A stretch of DNA of 64,000 nt. Source: UBA1351 sp963677885. Lineage in GTDB: Bacteria > Bacillota > Clostridia > Lachnospirales > Vallitaleaceae. Below are positions 16,658 through 25,545 of the stretch, piece by piece. The stretch lies in assembly GCA_963677885.1 (NCBI GenBank), contig OY782500.1, forward strand, positions 2,666,001 through 2,730,000, written 5' to 3'. The notes below the pieces were generated by a model that saw nothing but the letters and a program-made list of their open reading frames with translations, was not told where the DNA came from and did no database searches. The first letter of the stretch is position 1, and each line of letters begins with the position of its first letter. The translations under genes and the position numbers were made by a program.

Positions 16658-18007
16658 TTAATAATCTGGTTGTGGTCTTGTAGAGTTCATAAACTTCGTG
16701 TATTGACCGAACCAGGCTAATTCAACAGTACCGGTTGGTCCGTTTCTTTGCTTGGCGATAATACACTCAGCCATACCCTTGGCATCTGTGTCCTTGTTGT
16801 AATACTCATCTCTATAGAGGAACATAACAACGTCGGCATCCTGCTCAATAGCTCCAGACTCTCTCAGGTCAGAAAGCATTGGTCTATGGTCCGCTCTCTG
16901 CTCACAGGCTCTTGAAAGCTGTGACAGGGCAATAACCGGCGACTGCATCTCTCTGGCAAGGGCTTTTAGGGATCTGGAAATCTCTGAAATCTCCTGTTGT
17001 CTTGATTCGCCGTTACCGGAACCACTCATCAGCTGAAGGTAGTCGATGAGAATCATATCCAGACCTTTTTCCAACTTAAGCTTACGGCACTTGGCCTTCA
17101 TCTCGGCAACAGTAATACCTGGTGTATCATCAATATATATGGGAGAATCATTAAGGATAGCAGCACCGCTTAAAAGATTTGACCATTCCTCGTCAGACAA
17201 GCTACCGGTTCTTACTTTTTGTGCATCTACCATGGACTCGGAGCAAAGCATACGGTTTACCAACTGCTCCTTACTCATCTCCAGTGAGAATATGGCTGTT
17301 GACTTTTTCTCCTTAACAGCTGCATGCTGGGCAACGTTGAGGGCAAAAGCCGTCTTTCCCATGGAAGGTCTAGCAGCAATCAGGACAAGGTCAGCTGGAT
17401 GTAGCCCTGCGGTTTTTGTATCCAAGTCTATGAAGCCGGAACTGATACCTGTAACAGAGTCACCATTGTCATGGGCTGAAACAATCATATTCAAGGTTGG
17501 ATTAATCAATTCCTTAATATCAGCAAATTCCTCTGTCTTACGGTTTTGACTGATATTAAAGATTTTCTCTTCTGCATTGTTAAGAATACTTTCAAGTTCA
17601 TCTTTATTCTCATAACAATCGGTCACAATATCCTGACCGGTTTTAATCAAACGTCTAAGAACAGACTTCTCCTTAACAATGGAGGCGTATTCCTTAATAT
17701 GGGCTGATGTGGGAACACTCATGGCCAGTTTGGAAAGGTATTCAAAACCACCGATACGCTCGAACTGATCATCCTTCTTGAGATTATCCTGTAAGGTAAC
17801 CAAATCCACAGGACTGTTGTGATGATGTAGGTCAACAATACTATTAAAAATTATTTTGAGATCAGGATGATAAAAATCATGCTGGTCAATATGCTCTAGT
17901 GCTATAGAAATGGCTTCACGGTCCATAATCATAGAACCAATCACCGATTGCTCAGCCTCAAGACTGTGGGGGGGTATGCGTTTAACTATTTCCTCCACTG
18001 TTTTCAC
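16658..18007 (-). CDS. dnaB: Replicative DNA helicase DnaB (DnaC in Bacillus nomenclature)
   Basis: 449 residues, normal length. N-terminal DnaB domain (PPHSLEAEQSVIGSM) and a RecA-like C-terminal domain with Walker A ARPSMGKTA (212-220), Walker B LDMILIDYLQLM, the ALSQLSRACEQR motif and DLRESGAIEQDADVVMFLYR. Hexameric 5'-3' helicase loaded at the origin. It is third in the gdpP-rplI-dnaB operon, a common Clostridia arrangement, 15 nt after rplI. Confidence 0.98.
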   Translation of the reverse strand: MKTVEEIVKRIPPHSLEAEQSVIGSMIMDREAISIALEHIDQHDFYHPDLKIIFNSIVDLHHHNSPVDLVTLQDNLKKDDQFERIGGFEYLSKLAMSVPTSAHIKEYASIVKEKSVLRRLIKTGQDIVTDCYENKDELESILNNAEEKIFNISQNRKTEEFADIKELINPTLNMIVSAHDNGDSVTGISSGFIDLDTKTAGLHPADLVLIAARPSMGKTAFALNVAQHAAVKEKKSTAIFSLEMSKEQLVNRMLCSESMVDAQKVRTGSLSDEEWSNLLSGAAILNDSPIYIDDTPGITVAEMKAKCRKLKLEKGLDMILIDYLQLMSGSGNGESRQQEISEISRSLKALAREMQSPVIALSQLSRACEQRADHRPMLSDLRESGAIEQDADVVMFLYRDEYYNKDTDAKGMAECIIAKQRNGPTGTVELAWFGQYTKFMNSTRPQPDY

Positions 18008-18022
18008 CTCTCATTAGCTGGA

Positions 18023-18469
18023 TTATTCAGCTTCAACTTTCACTTTAAATTCAGAAGTCACCTTTGGATGAAGCTTCAATTTTACTACGTGGGTTCCTAA
18101 TGACTTAATCGGCTCTTTAAGGACGATTTTCTTTTTATCCAAATCAAGGCCAAGTTGAGCTTTAGCTTCTTTTGTAATCTCTTTTGAAGATACAGATCCA
18201 AAAAGACGTCCACCGTCGCCGGCTTTGATTTTAATAACGATCTGCATTTCTTTTACTTTCTCACCAAGTTCTTTGGCTTCCTGAAGTTCTTCTGCACTTT
18301 TTTTAGCATCTGCTTTATTTTTAAGGTTTAACTCGTTGATGGCCTTATTGGTCGCTTCAACACCTTGATTCTTTCTAAATAAAACATTTCTGGCGAAGCC
18401 ATCACTAACTTCTACCAATTCACCTTTTTTGCCGACTTTTTTTACGTCTTCTGTCAAAATTACTTTCAT
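18023..18469 (-). CDS. rplI: 50S ribosomal protein L9
   Basis: 148 residues beginning MKVILTEDVKKVGKKGE, followed by the conserved GFARNVLFRK and a long charged helix, then the C-terminal GGRLFGSVSSKEI domain. Binds 23S rRNA. The start overlaps the stop of gdpP by 4 nt. Normal in all respects. Confidence 0.98.
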   Translation of the reverse strand: MKVILTEDVKKVGKKGELVEVSDGFARNVLFRKNQGVEATNKAINELNLKNKADAKKSAEELQEAKELGEKVKEMQIVIKIKAGDGGRLFGSVSSKEITKEAKAQLGLDLDKKKIVLKEPIKSLGTHVVKLKLHPKVTSEFKVKVEAE

Positions 18470-20505
18470 TCTTCTTCACCTTCCTCTAAAAACTCATCGA
18501 TGGTTTGTTTCAGTTTAACCAATGCCTCATCGATGGTTGTATCTGCTAACTGGGCTCCGGCAACACTAAGATGGCCGCCTCCTCCAAGTTTTTCCATAAT
18601 TAACTGTACATTAATTGCATCAAAAGACCTGGCACTAATATAAATAGTACCGTCAATATCCGTACAAACAAAGGATGCCTTGATTCCCTGAATATTCAGG
18701 AGCTCATCTGCAGCCTGAGCTGCAACCAATGTTGGATTTCCAATTTCCGATGGACTGACACTAATAGCCATAGTCTCACGGTAAATTGATGCATCACGAA
18801 CCGCTGATGCTCTGGCCTTATAGGTTTCCATATCATTCTTAAAGAATTTCCTGACCCTGATAACATCTGCACCGTTTCGTCTAAGAAATGCCGCAGCTTC
18901 AAAGGTCTTTACCCCAGTTTTGATAATGAAATTCTTAGTATCAACACTGATACCTGCAAAAAGAGCATCAGCTTCAACAGGATCCAGTTTAACCTTATCG
19001 GTAATATATCTAAGAATCTCTGTAACCATTTCGCAGGTGGAAGATGCATAAGGTTCCACATAACTAAGGACAGGATTCTCAATAAATTCAGTACTGACTC
19101 TGTGGTGGTCAAAAACAACCAGCTTAGTGGCTATTTTTAAGAGATCCGGATACTCAACATAGGATGGACGGTTTACGTCAACGACCACAACAGCCGTATT
19201 GCCTGTTACGTATTCCATGGCCTTTGGTCCGCTTATAAAAATATCCTCAGGAAAACTGTCACTTTCAGTAACCCGGTCATGTAAAGCCTTAACGGCAGTC
19301 GTCACATTATCAATAATGATATGAACGTCTTTTTCCAACATTCTGGCACAGGCATATACACCAATGGCTGCACCAAGGGAATCCAGGTCTTGGAACCTGT
19401 GACCCATAATAATGACATTGTCGGATTCAGTCAAAAGCTCCTTAAAGGCATAGGCCTTTATTCTAGCCTTAACACGGGTATTTTTCTCAACACCCCTGGT
19501 TTTACCACCATAAAAGGAAAACTTGTCATGGTTCTTAATAACTGCCTGGTCGCCACCGCGTCCGAGAGCCAAATCAATAGCTACACGGGAATAATCCTGG
19601 CTTTGAGTCAGATCGGTCTCATGAATGCCTAGACCAACAGATATGGTTACGGGCAGGTCATTACCAATATTGATCTCCCGAATGTCATCCAGTATACTGA
19701 ACTTATTCTCTTCCAGAACATCCATATACTTCTTATGAAAAAAGACGAAATACTTATCCTTCTCCATCTTCCTCAGGACCCCATTAACACTGGTTGCAAA
19801 CTTATTAAGATTACGGTCAATAAGGGCAATAAGCAGAGGTCTTCTTACATCTTCTATAGATGATAAAACTTCATCGTAATTATCGACATAAATATATCCA
19901 ATAACAGCCTTTTGCTCTTCATTAACCCGAAGAAGCTCATGTTCATTGGTCACATTATAAAAATAAAGACTGTAATAGAAAAAATCAGTAATATCCTTAA
20001 CCAAGGCTGAATGATCAACCTCCAACTGATGTTTATGGAAAACAACCCTGTAATCATCTTTTTCATGTTGGATCATCTTCTCTGTCGGTTCCTCATAACT
20101 TGGAAAGTCATCTGCACTTATACTTGAAAAGAAGGTATGTATATTCTTGTCCAGTAAACTTGGATCTTCCAGCATATCAAAAAAAGTATCATTAAACCAC
20201 ATGATCCTTCCTGTACCATCCAATATACAGTGGGGAAGATCAAAGTGAACCAAGTGTTCCTTCTGAACCTCACTGACCTGCATGGACATATGCATCGTTG
20301 CTTTCAGGATACGCCGCTGTCCCAAAGAAAACATGACAACAAAAATAATCAGGTTCAAAACTGCAGCAATGGAAATCAGAACCCCCATGTCCCTATCAAC
20401 GGTAAAAGAATAACCTGCCAGCAATAAAAATACAATTACAAAAATCAAAGGCCATAATATATACTTGATAATTCGAAAGTTCAATCTTGTCGTATGTTTG
20501 CTCAT
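18466..20505 (-). CDS. gdpP: Cyclic-di-AMP phosphodiesterase GdpP (YybT family)
   Basis: 679 residues. Two N-terminal membrane helices (about 12-55), a PAS-like haem-binding-type domain, a degenerate GGDEF domain (GLGRGGDQAVIK where an active site would be) and a DHH-DHHA1 phosphodiesterase: GHRFQDLDSLGAA (usual form PDMDAIG), VVVDVNRP, VVFDHHR and C-terminal GGGGHLSVAGAQ. It hydrolyses c-di-AMP to pApA at the membrane, affecting potassium and cell-wall homeostasis. The DHH metal ligands are retained although the first motif reads QDLD rather than PDMD. Head of the gdpP-rplI-dnaB operon. Confidence 0.95.
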   Translation of the reverse strand: MSKHTTRLNFRIIKYILWPLIFVIVFLLLAGYSFTVDRDMGVLISIAAVLNLIIFVVMFSLGQRRILKATMHMSMQVSEVQKEHLVHFDLPHCILDGTGRIMWFNDTFFDMLEDPSLLDKNIHTFFSSISADDFPSYEEPTEKMIQHEKDDYRVVFHKHQLEVDHSALVKDITDFFYYSLYFYNVTNEHELLRVNEEQKAVIGYIYVDNYDEVLSSIEDVRRPLLIALIDRNLNKFATSVNGVLRKMEKDKYFVFFHKKYMDVLEENKFSILDDIREINIGNDLPVTISVGLGIHETDLTQSQDYSRVAIDLALGRGGDQAVIKNHDKFSFYGGKTRGVEKNTRVKARIKAYAFKELLTESDNVIIMGHRFQDLDSLGAAIGVYACARMLEKDVHIIIDNVTTAVKALHDRVTESDSFPEDIFISGPKAMEYVTGNTAVVVVDVNRPSYVEYPDLLKIATKLVVFDHHRVSTEFIENPVLSYVEPYASSTCEMVTEILRYITDKVKLDPVEADALFAGISVDTKNFIIKTGVKTFEAAAFLRRNGADVIRVRKFFKNDMETYKARASAVRDASIYRETMAISVSPSEIGNPTLVAAQAADELLNIQGIKASFVCTDIDGTIYISARSFDAINVQLIMEKLGGGGHLSVAGAQLADTTIDEALVKLKQTIDEFLEEGEEE

Positions 20506-20571
20506 TTAACACCTCTCTAAAGACATGAATCTTTTCATAATCTCTACTATTATAACACATTTAATTAAAAG

Positions 20572-21702
20572 TTAAAAAAACTTATAATAACCAGCCCAAT
20601 TAAAAGCTTGGCCTTCCTTTAGGCTAAGAATCTTTCCTCCTACAAGATAAAAGTAAGATTTCCCATAAGCCCTGGTAAAGGCTGTTGAATAGTCATTTTC
20701 CAGGTAAGTAAGATTCCCTAATCCCTGTCTAAGAATGCCATATTCCAGCTCAATTCCATAGTCCTTGTGGTGTAAAAGGATTTTATCTGTTAAGTCATTT
20801 TCTTTAACAAAACCTTCTGAATCCACTTCCGGACCTACCACTTTCTTTTCACCCGACTGACCAACATAGGTGATTTCACCCCACCAGGTCCTGTTTTGAC
20901 TTTGAAGCCCATAATAGCGCTCAATTTCTATATCCCTAAGAGCTGTACCATTGAGGGATACATCAATCTCTCCCAGTCGAATTTCATAGATAATTTCTTC
21001 CAAGAGGGCTGGTTCAAGATTATCATATCCATCGATTTCATTGGTAACGCTAATAATTATACAATCAAACCTGGTTTCTTTAAGGGGTTTCTCAAAATCC
21101 AAGTCCATGAGAACACCTTCGAACTCTGCCTGTAAATCAACCGCCTTGGTCCTTCCGGTAGTAAAACCATCGATCAGGTGCCAGCCGCCTGTAAATTCAG
21201 CTTTGACCTCAGAAGAATCATCCGCTCCGGCCACCATATAGGGACCTATAAAATCAGATGTAACATCCAGAAGATGTTCTGCATCGGGATAATCAAATAA
21301 GTCATAGTCAAAATAATCAAGACCATATAAACGGTTTGGACCATTGTAGTCGAAACCAATCTCTAAGACATAGTCTATATATTCCATGGAGATGATGACT
21401 TGATAGTTGTCCTTACGGACTCTTACCTGTCCTGAAGAAACCGCCTCATCTGGATTCTCTTGCTCCTGACCGTCTTTCAAATCCGATAAATCCTGTTGCG
21501 GCTCATCGACCTGGATTCCGTCATCATCCATCTGGTCCATATTTTCTATCAGCCCATGATCCGTCTGAGATCCCAAATCGTCTTCAACTTCTTGATTCAT
21601 CTCCAACTCAATATCTTCTATCAGACTGATACTTAGAATAAATCCGCCAACCATGACTCCCATAAATATAATAACTCGGAAAATCATCCGCTTTAATCTC
21701 AC
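20572..21702 (-). CDS. Membrane-anchored extracytoplasmic protein of unknown function
   Basis: 376 residues. An N-terminal basic stretch and hydrophobic helix (MIFRVIIFMGVMVGGFILSI) form a signal anchor. An acidic linker (about 30-85, rich in Asp, Gln and Glu) leads to a soluble domain of about 290 residues with many Tyr, Asp and Gly residues and predicted strands (YQVIISMEYIDYVLEIGFDY, IYEIRLGEIDVSLNGTAL). I do not recognise the family. It lies 66 nt upstream of gdpP on the same strand and could be co-transcribed with it. Confidence 0.65.
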   Translation of the reverse strand: MRLKRMIFRVIIFMGVMVGGFILSISLIEDIELEMNQEVEDDLGSQTDHGLIENMDQMDDDGIQVDEPQQDLSDLKDGQEQENPDEAVSSGQVRVRKDNYQVIISMEYIDYVLEIGFDYNGPNRLYGLDYFDYDLFDYPDAEHLLDVTSDFIGPYMVAGADDSSEVKAEFTGGWHLIDGFTTGRTKAVDLQAEFEGVLMDLDFEKPLKETRFDCIIISVTNEIDGYDNLEPALLEEIIYEIRLGEIDVSLNGTALRDIEIERYYGLQSQNRTWWGEITYVGQSGEKKVVGPEVDSEGFVKENDLTDKILLHHKDYGIELEYGILRQGLGNLTYLENDYSTAFTRAYGKSYFYLVGGKILSLKEGQAFNWAGYYKFF

Positions 21703-21771
21703 GTGAAACTCACCTCAACTCTCAGATTCTATTCTATCATAGGTCTGCAAGCTTCTCAGCAATTTCTTGGT

Positions 21772-21801
21772 AAAAAAAAATCCTACCGGTCTGGGTAGGA
21801 C
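21772..21801 (-). terminator. Intrinsic terminator after rsmA
   Basis: Minus-strand stem TCCTACCC / GGTAGGA with a 5-6 nt loop followed by nine T. It lies about 100 nt beyond the rsmA stop codon and ends that transcript. Confidence 0.88.
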
Positions 21802-21902
21802 TAAGCAATTATTAATCTATCAAAATAAAAGGGGGGATAGTTTTACAATATTATATTACCAAGGCCATATGACGCTTTGATTAATAAGTTATTACGAAAG
21901 TA

Positions 21903-22766
21903 TTAAATCTTGAAATAATTGGCCAATTCTATAAATTGTTCCAGGCTAAGAGCCTCTCCCCGTATGGTTTGTGATATGCCAAACTCATCTAAAGCCTGAC
22001 GAATCCTGTCTTTTTCAAGACCAAGATCTTCTTGATGTGACAAGGTGTTGACCAAAGTTTTACGCCTTTGCTGAAAAGCACCCCGGATAATCTGAAACAT
22101 ATAGGTATCATCAATATCCATAACCTTGTACTTATCTGTAGCCTTAAGACGAATTACTGAAGAACCAACTTTAGGCTGGGGTATAAAACAGCTTGGTGGT
22201 ACTTCAACAACCACCTGTGGCTCAGAGTAATACTGAACAGCCAAGGTTAAAGCTCCATAATCCTTAGTAGAGGGATGAGCTTTCATTCGGTCAGCAACTT
22301 CTTTTTGAATCATAACCGTAATCGAATCCAGCGGTATATGGCTTTCAAAAATCTTCATGATAATAGGTGTTGTTATATAGTAAGGTAAATTAGCCACCAC
22401 TTTGACTTTTTGACCTTGCCACTTTTCCTCAATGAGCCCGTTCAGATCAACCTTGAGAACATCCTGCTGGATAATCGTAACATTATCATAATCAGACAAG
22501 GTTTCAGTAAGAATGGGAATCAGGGTCTGGTCAATTTCTATGGCTACAACTTCTTTTGCTGCTTCAGCCAAATATTGGGTCAAACTTCCGATTCCGGGGC
22601 CGATCTCAATAACCACATCATCTTTGGTCAGTTCTGCACCAGCAACGATTCCCTCAAGAATATTCTGATCGATCAAAAAGTTCTGACCGAATTTTTTCTT
22701 CAGGTTAAAGCCATAGCGCTCCATAATTAACTTGGTACGTAGTGGTGTTGAAATCTTATTATCCAT
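21903..22766 (-). CDS. rsmA: 16S rRNA dimethyladenosine transferase
   Basis: 287 residues. KKFGQNFLID near the start, SAM-binding VVIEIGPGIGSLTQYLA, VVAIEIDQTL, and the catalytic NLPYYITTPI motif, then a small C-terminal helical domain. Dimethylates two adjacent adenosines in the 3' end of 16S rRNA (KsgA). Normal length; monocistronic with its own terminator. Confidence 0.97.
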   Translation of the reverse strand: MDNKISTPLRTKLIMERYGFNLKKKFGQNFLIDQNILEGIVAGAELTKDDVVIEIGPGIGSLTQYLAEAAKEVVAIEIDQTLIPILTETLSDYDNVTIIQQDVLKVDLNGLIEEKWQGQKVKVVANLPYYITTPIIMKIFESHIPLDSITVMIQKEVADRMKAHPSTKDYGALTLAVQYYSEPQVVVEVPPSCFIPQPKVGSSVIRLKATDKYKVMDIDDTYMFQIIRGAFQQRRKTLVNTLSHQEDLGLEKDRIRQALDEFGISQTIRGEALSLEQFIELANYFKI

Positions 22767-22837
22767 CTAACTTCCTTTTCTGTTCTTAGGGCTGTTTTCG
22801 GGCTAAAATCTCAAGGACCTAGCCTATACTTAATGAA

Positions 22838-23518
22838 TTATATCACTTGTATAGGGCTATTGTCACCTAATACATGTAAATAGGCTCCTTTTTCAACCAA
22901 GTCCATTCGGTCTTCATGAACGTAGAGCCATTTATTTTTTGCAAATGCCAGATCTTTATGGTCTGACCCTAGCTTATGGTTTTCTATGGCTTCATTGGTT
23001 CCTTTTTGGAGTATGATAACAGTTCTGTAGCCTTCTTCATGGACACGTATAGGGGAAAAGTGACCGGTCATGGGATAAAGTTCCAAAACCCTTCCTTTTG
23101 GAACAAAGAAAAGGTGTCCTTCCTCAATTCTATAGGGTTCAGAATCCCATAATGGCCTATGAGGCAGTATAAGGGCCAAAATACAATCCCTTCCCGCAAT
23201 AAAGACCTCGCTGCACTGATGAAACTCATAACCATTAATGTGACTGATTAAACCGTTGCAATAGCCGATTTGGCACTTCAAACCACCATATATATAATCT
23301 TCAACCCACCCTTTAAATGTGGATTTTTCCATTTCCTCTGATGAAGCCACATAAACATTTCCCTTATCTGGAAAGTCGGCTTTTGATTCCAGATAGTCCA
23401 TCAGCCAAGAATCAGCCTTTACACTTAAAACTCTACCGTATTGATGAAAAGATTCATCATGCAAAGTCCGTATCTCTCGGTCTGGGTTATTACGTCTTAT
23501 CTTATCAATCGTTTCCAT
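22838..23518 (-). CDS. DUF4867 family protein (cupin-like)
   Basis: 226 residues. The run of motifs QYGRVLSV, NVYVASSEEME, YGGLKCQIGYCNG, YEFHQCSEVFIAG, HLFFVPKGRVLELYP, RTVIILQKGTN and NKWLYVHED fits the DUF4867 pattern, with a cupin-type strand order and conserved His/Glu that could bind metal or sugar. The start overlaps the GH31 stop (TAATG), so the two are translationally coupled and probably act on the same sugar. From memory, DUF4867 genes recur beside sugar-catabolism genes, possibly including sulfoquinovose clusters. An isomerase or epimerase role is only a guess. Confidence 0.8.
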   Translation of the reverse strand: METIDKIRRNNPDREIRTLHDESFHQYGRVLSVKADSWLMDYLESKADFPDKGNVYVASSEEMEKSTFKGWVEDYIYGGLKCQIGYCNGLISHINGYEFHQCSEVFIAGRDCILALILPHRPLWDSEPYRIEEGHLFFVPKGRVLELYPMTGHFSPIRVHEEGYRTVIILQKGTNEAIENHKLGSDHKDLAFAKNKWLYVHEDRMDLVEKGAYLHVLGDNSPIQVI

Positions 23519-25521
23519 TACATATCCTTAACCCTTTCAAAAAGTAGTCTAAATTGACTGTGTTTTCTATAGAATACCGGTGGTCGACCTAAGGGTACCG
23601 ACAAAGTTACCCTACCTCCGAAATATTCCTGACCGGTCATGAAATGGATCCATTCATCTTCAGGTAAGATCAGTTCCTTACTTTCTTGACCTTCTTCAAC
23701 AACAGGATATACCAGAATATCCTGGCCCAGTAAATAGGCATCATCACAGGATTCAAATCCCTGATCCTCATAATGAAAAAACAAGGGTCTAACCGAGGGC
23801 ATACCACTGGAATGATTGATTTGATCCACATATAGATGATATGGTTTAAGATGACAGTAAATTCTGGTAAAACGGCTAATAAAGTCCATGGTTTCTTCAT
23901 CAGAGTCAAACTGATGGTTCTTATCGGGTTGGTTCCCCTCATGGGACCGCATGACCATGGAAAAGGCATTCATCTCCGTCCATCTCAAAAGAAGTTCCTT
24001 GGACCTGGTCATTTTCCCAAATGTCGTATAGCCGCCAATGTCGCTGTGACTGTTGCCGATACCGGATACAGCCAAGGACAGTTGAGAATTAACGATGGAT
24101 CCTATACCATAATCTCTGGACCAGTCAACATGCTGATCTCCGTTCCACATCATTTTTGCATATGTCCCAGTTCCGGTATAACCAGCTCTGACAAAGAAAA
24201 ATATTTGATCTTCCATGCCTGCTTCCTCTATGGCTTCTTGATTACATTTAGCCCAAAGAACCGGCCACCTGTTATGAACCAGTCTAGGATCCTGTCCTGA
24301 ATAGAGGACAGCATCTGTTGGTAAATATTCGGCAAAATCGGCCATCCATCCCTTCATACCAATTCCCAGCATATGATCAGTTATTATATTTTTCATGTAC
24401 TCAAAAGCAAGAGGATTAGTCAGATCAATCATGGCTGCCGGGAAAGTCGTAATGGTTACTAAGTAGTCTTCTCCATATTTGTTTTTGACCACATATCCTT
24501 TTTGACTGGCTTCCTTATATAAGTCCCCTTCCATTGCTAAAAACGGATTAATATAGCCTAGAAAATTCACTTGATCCTCTTGCCATTTCCTAATATATTC
24601 CGGCAAGTCTTTATATAAGGATTTATCATATTTCCAATTCCAAAAGAGCTGTTTACCAAATTTGGTAATCCTCTGGCCTTCCCAGTCCTGAGCCCATATA
24701 CCATTGACTTTGCCACCATGACCCAGTATTTTATCAAGTTTTTCCTGACATACCTGGGGCCCGTCTTGTATTCCCAAAATCATACCGTCAAAAACCCATT
24801 CCGGTAACCTGGGCTGACGGCCAACTAGCTGGGTAAGACCTGACATAAGTGATGGATAATCATCCTCCTGGCCGATATAAATTGTTTTTACTGGCTCGCG
24901 TACTTCAATCTGAATCTGATCATCCTCAAAGTCAAACTGGGAATAGGCACTACAGTCTATATGGACAAAACGCTTATGATTGGTTATAAAGGTTGGCTGG
25001 ACCATGTATGAAGCATATTTTTCATACTCCATAAGGCCAACCTTCCTGTTCAATTGATAAGCCACTATTTTTTTTAGGATGCTGGATAGGGCTACATGCT
25101 CTGATACCCAGTTTTTTACTCTTTTTCCTTTTAAGTTAAAGGCAGCGAACTGTTCTCCACAACCATAAGCCATTTCATCCTTACTTGTGCACAGATTTAG
25201 ATAGAGCCTGTTGATTCTTTTATCTGTATAGGTAAACTTCATTTCCAAATATCCATCAGACTCTATCAAATGCATATAAATTTTATGATTCATCCATTGA
25301 TAAGTCACTCGGGTTTGATCTTCCCTTTCATCAACTTGAATCAGTTGATAAAAAAACCTGGTTACTTTATCCTTCATTCGGAAAGCCCCACGTTTCATCA
25401 CATACTTATCCTGACCAATTCCTACATGAAGACCAATACCATGAATATTTTCTTCCTGGTCCATGACTAACTGCCCCTTATAGACAATCTGGAACTTTCC
25501 ATTTTTATAGCTTACTTCCAA
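23518..25521 (-). CDS. GH31 glycoside hydrolase, sulfoquinovosidase (YihQ)-like clade
   Basis: 667 residues, cytoplasmic (no signal peptide). N-terminal beta domain, then a GH31 barrel with nucleophile Asp395 in GWMADFAEYLP and acid/base Asp462 in WNGDQHVDW. The motifs match E. coli YihQ with a constant offset of ten residues (YihQ numbering from memory): Gln252, Gln278, Trp294 and Tyr498 correspond to sulfonate-pocket residues Q262, Q288, W304 and Y508, but the arginine (R301) is Gln291 here. It therefore belongs to the YihQ clade but may cleave a neutral or different alpha-glycoside. Operon with a GPH symporter upstream (24-nt gap) and DUF4867 downstream. Confidence 0.88.
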   Translation of the reverse strand: MEVSYKNGKFQIVYKGQLVMDQEENIHGIGLHVGIGQDKYVMKRGAFRMKDKVTRFFYQLIQVDEREDQTRVTYQWMNHKIYMHLIESDGYLEMKFTYTDKRINRLYLNLCTSKDEMAYGCGEQFAAFNLKGKRVKNWVSEHVALSSILKKIVAYQLNRKVGLMEYEKYASYMVQPTFITNHKRFVHIDCSAYSQFDFEDDQIQIEVREPVKTIYIGQEDDYPSLMSGLTQLVGRQPRLPEWVFDGMILGIQDGPQVCQEKLDKILGHGGKVNGIWAQDWEGQRITKFGKQLFWNWKYDKSLYKDLPEYIRKWQEDQVNFLGYINPFLAMEGDLYKEASQKGYVVKNKYGEDYLVTITTFPAAMIDLTNPLAFEYMKNIITDHMLGIGMKGWMADFAEYLPTDAVLYSGQDPRLVHNRWPVLWAKCNQEAIEEAGMEDQIFFFVRAGYTGTGTYAKMMWNGDQHVDWSRDYGIGSIVNSQLSLAVSGIGNSHSDIGGYTTFGKMTRSKELLLRWTEMNAFSMVMRSHEGNQPDKNHQFDSDEETMDFISRFTRIYCHLKPYHLYVDQINHSSGMPSVRPLFFHYEDQGFESCDDAYLLGQDILVYPVVEEGQESKELILPEDEWIHFMTGQEYFGGRVTLSVPLGRPPVFYRKHSQFRLLFERVKDM

Positions 25522-25545
25522 AATGAACCTCCTCTAGCCACTCGC

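Noticed and set aside
23518..25521. Naming the GH31 enzyme a sulfoquinovosidase outright
   Set aside because: The arginine of the sulfonate pocket is replaced by Gln291 and no sulfoglycolysis gene is nearby, so only clade membership is claimed.
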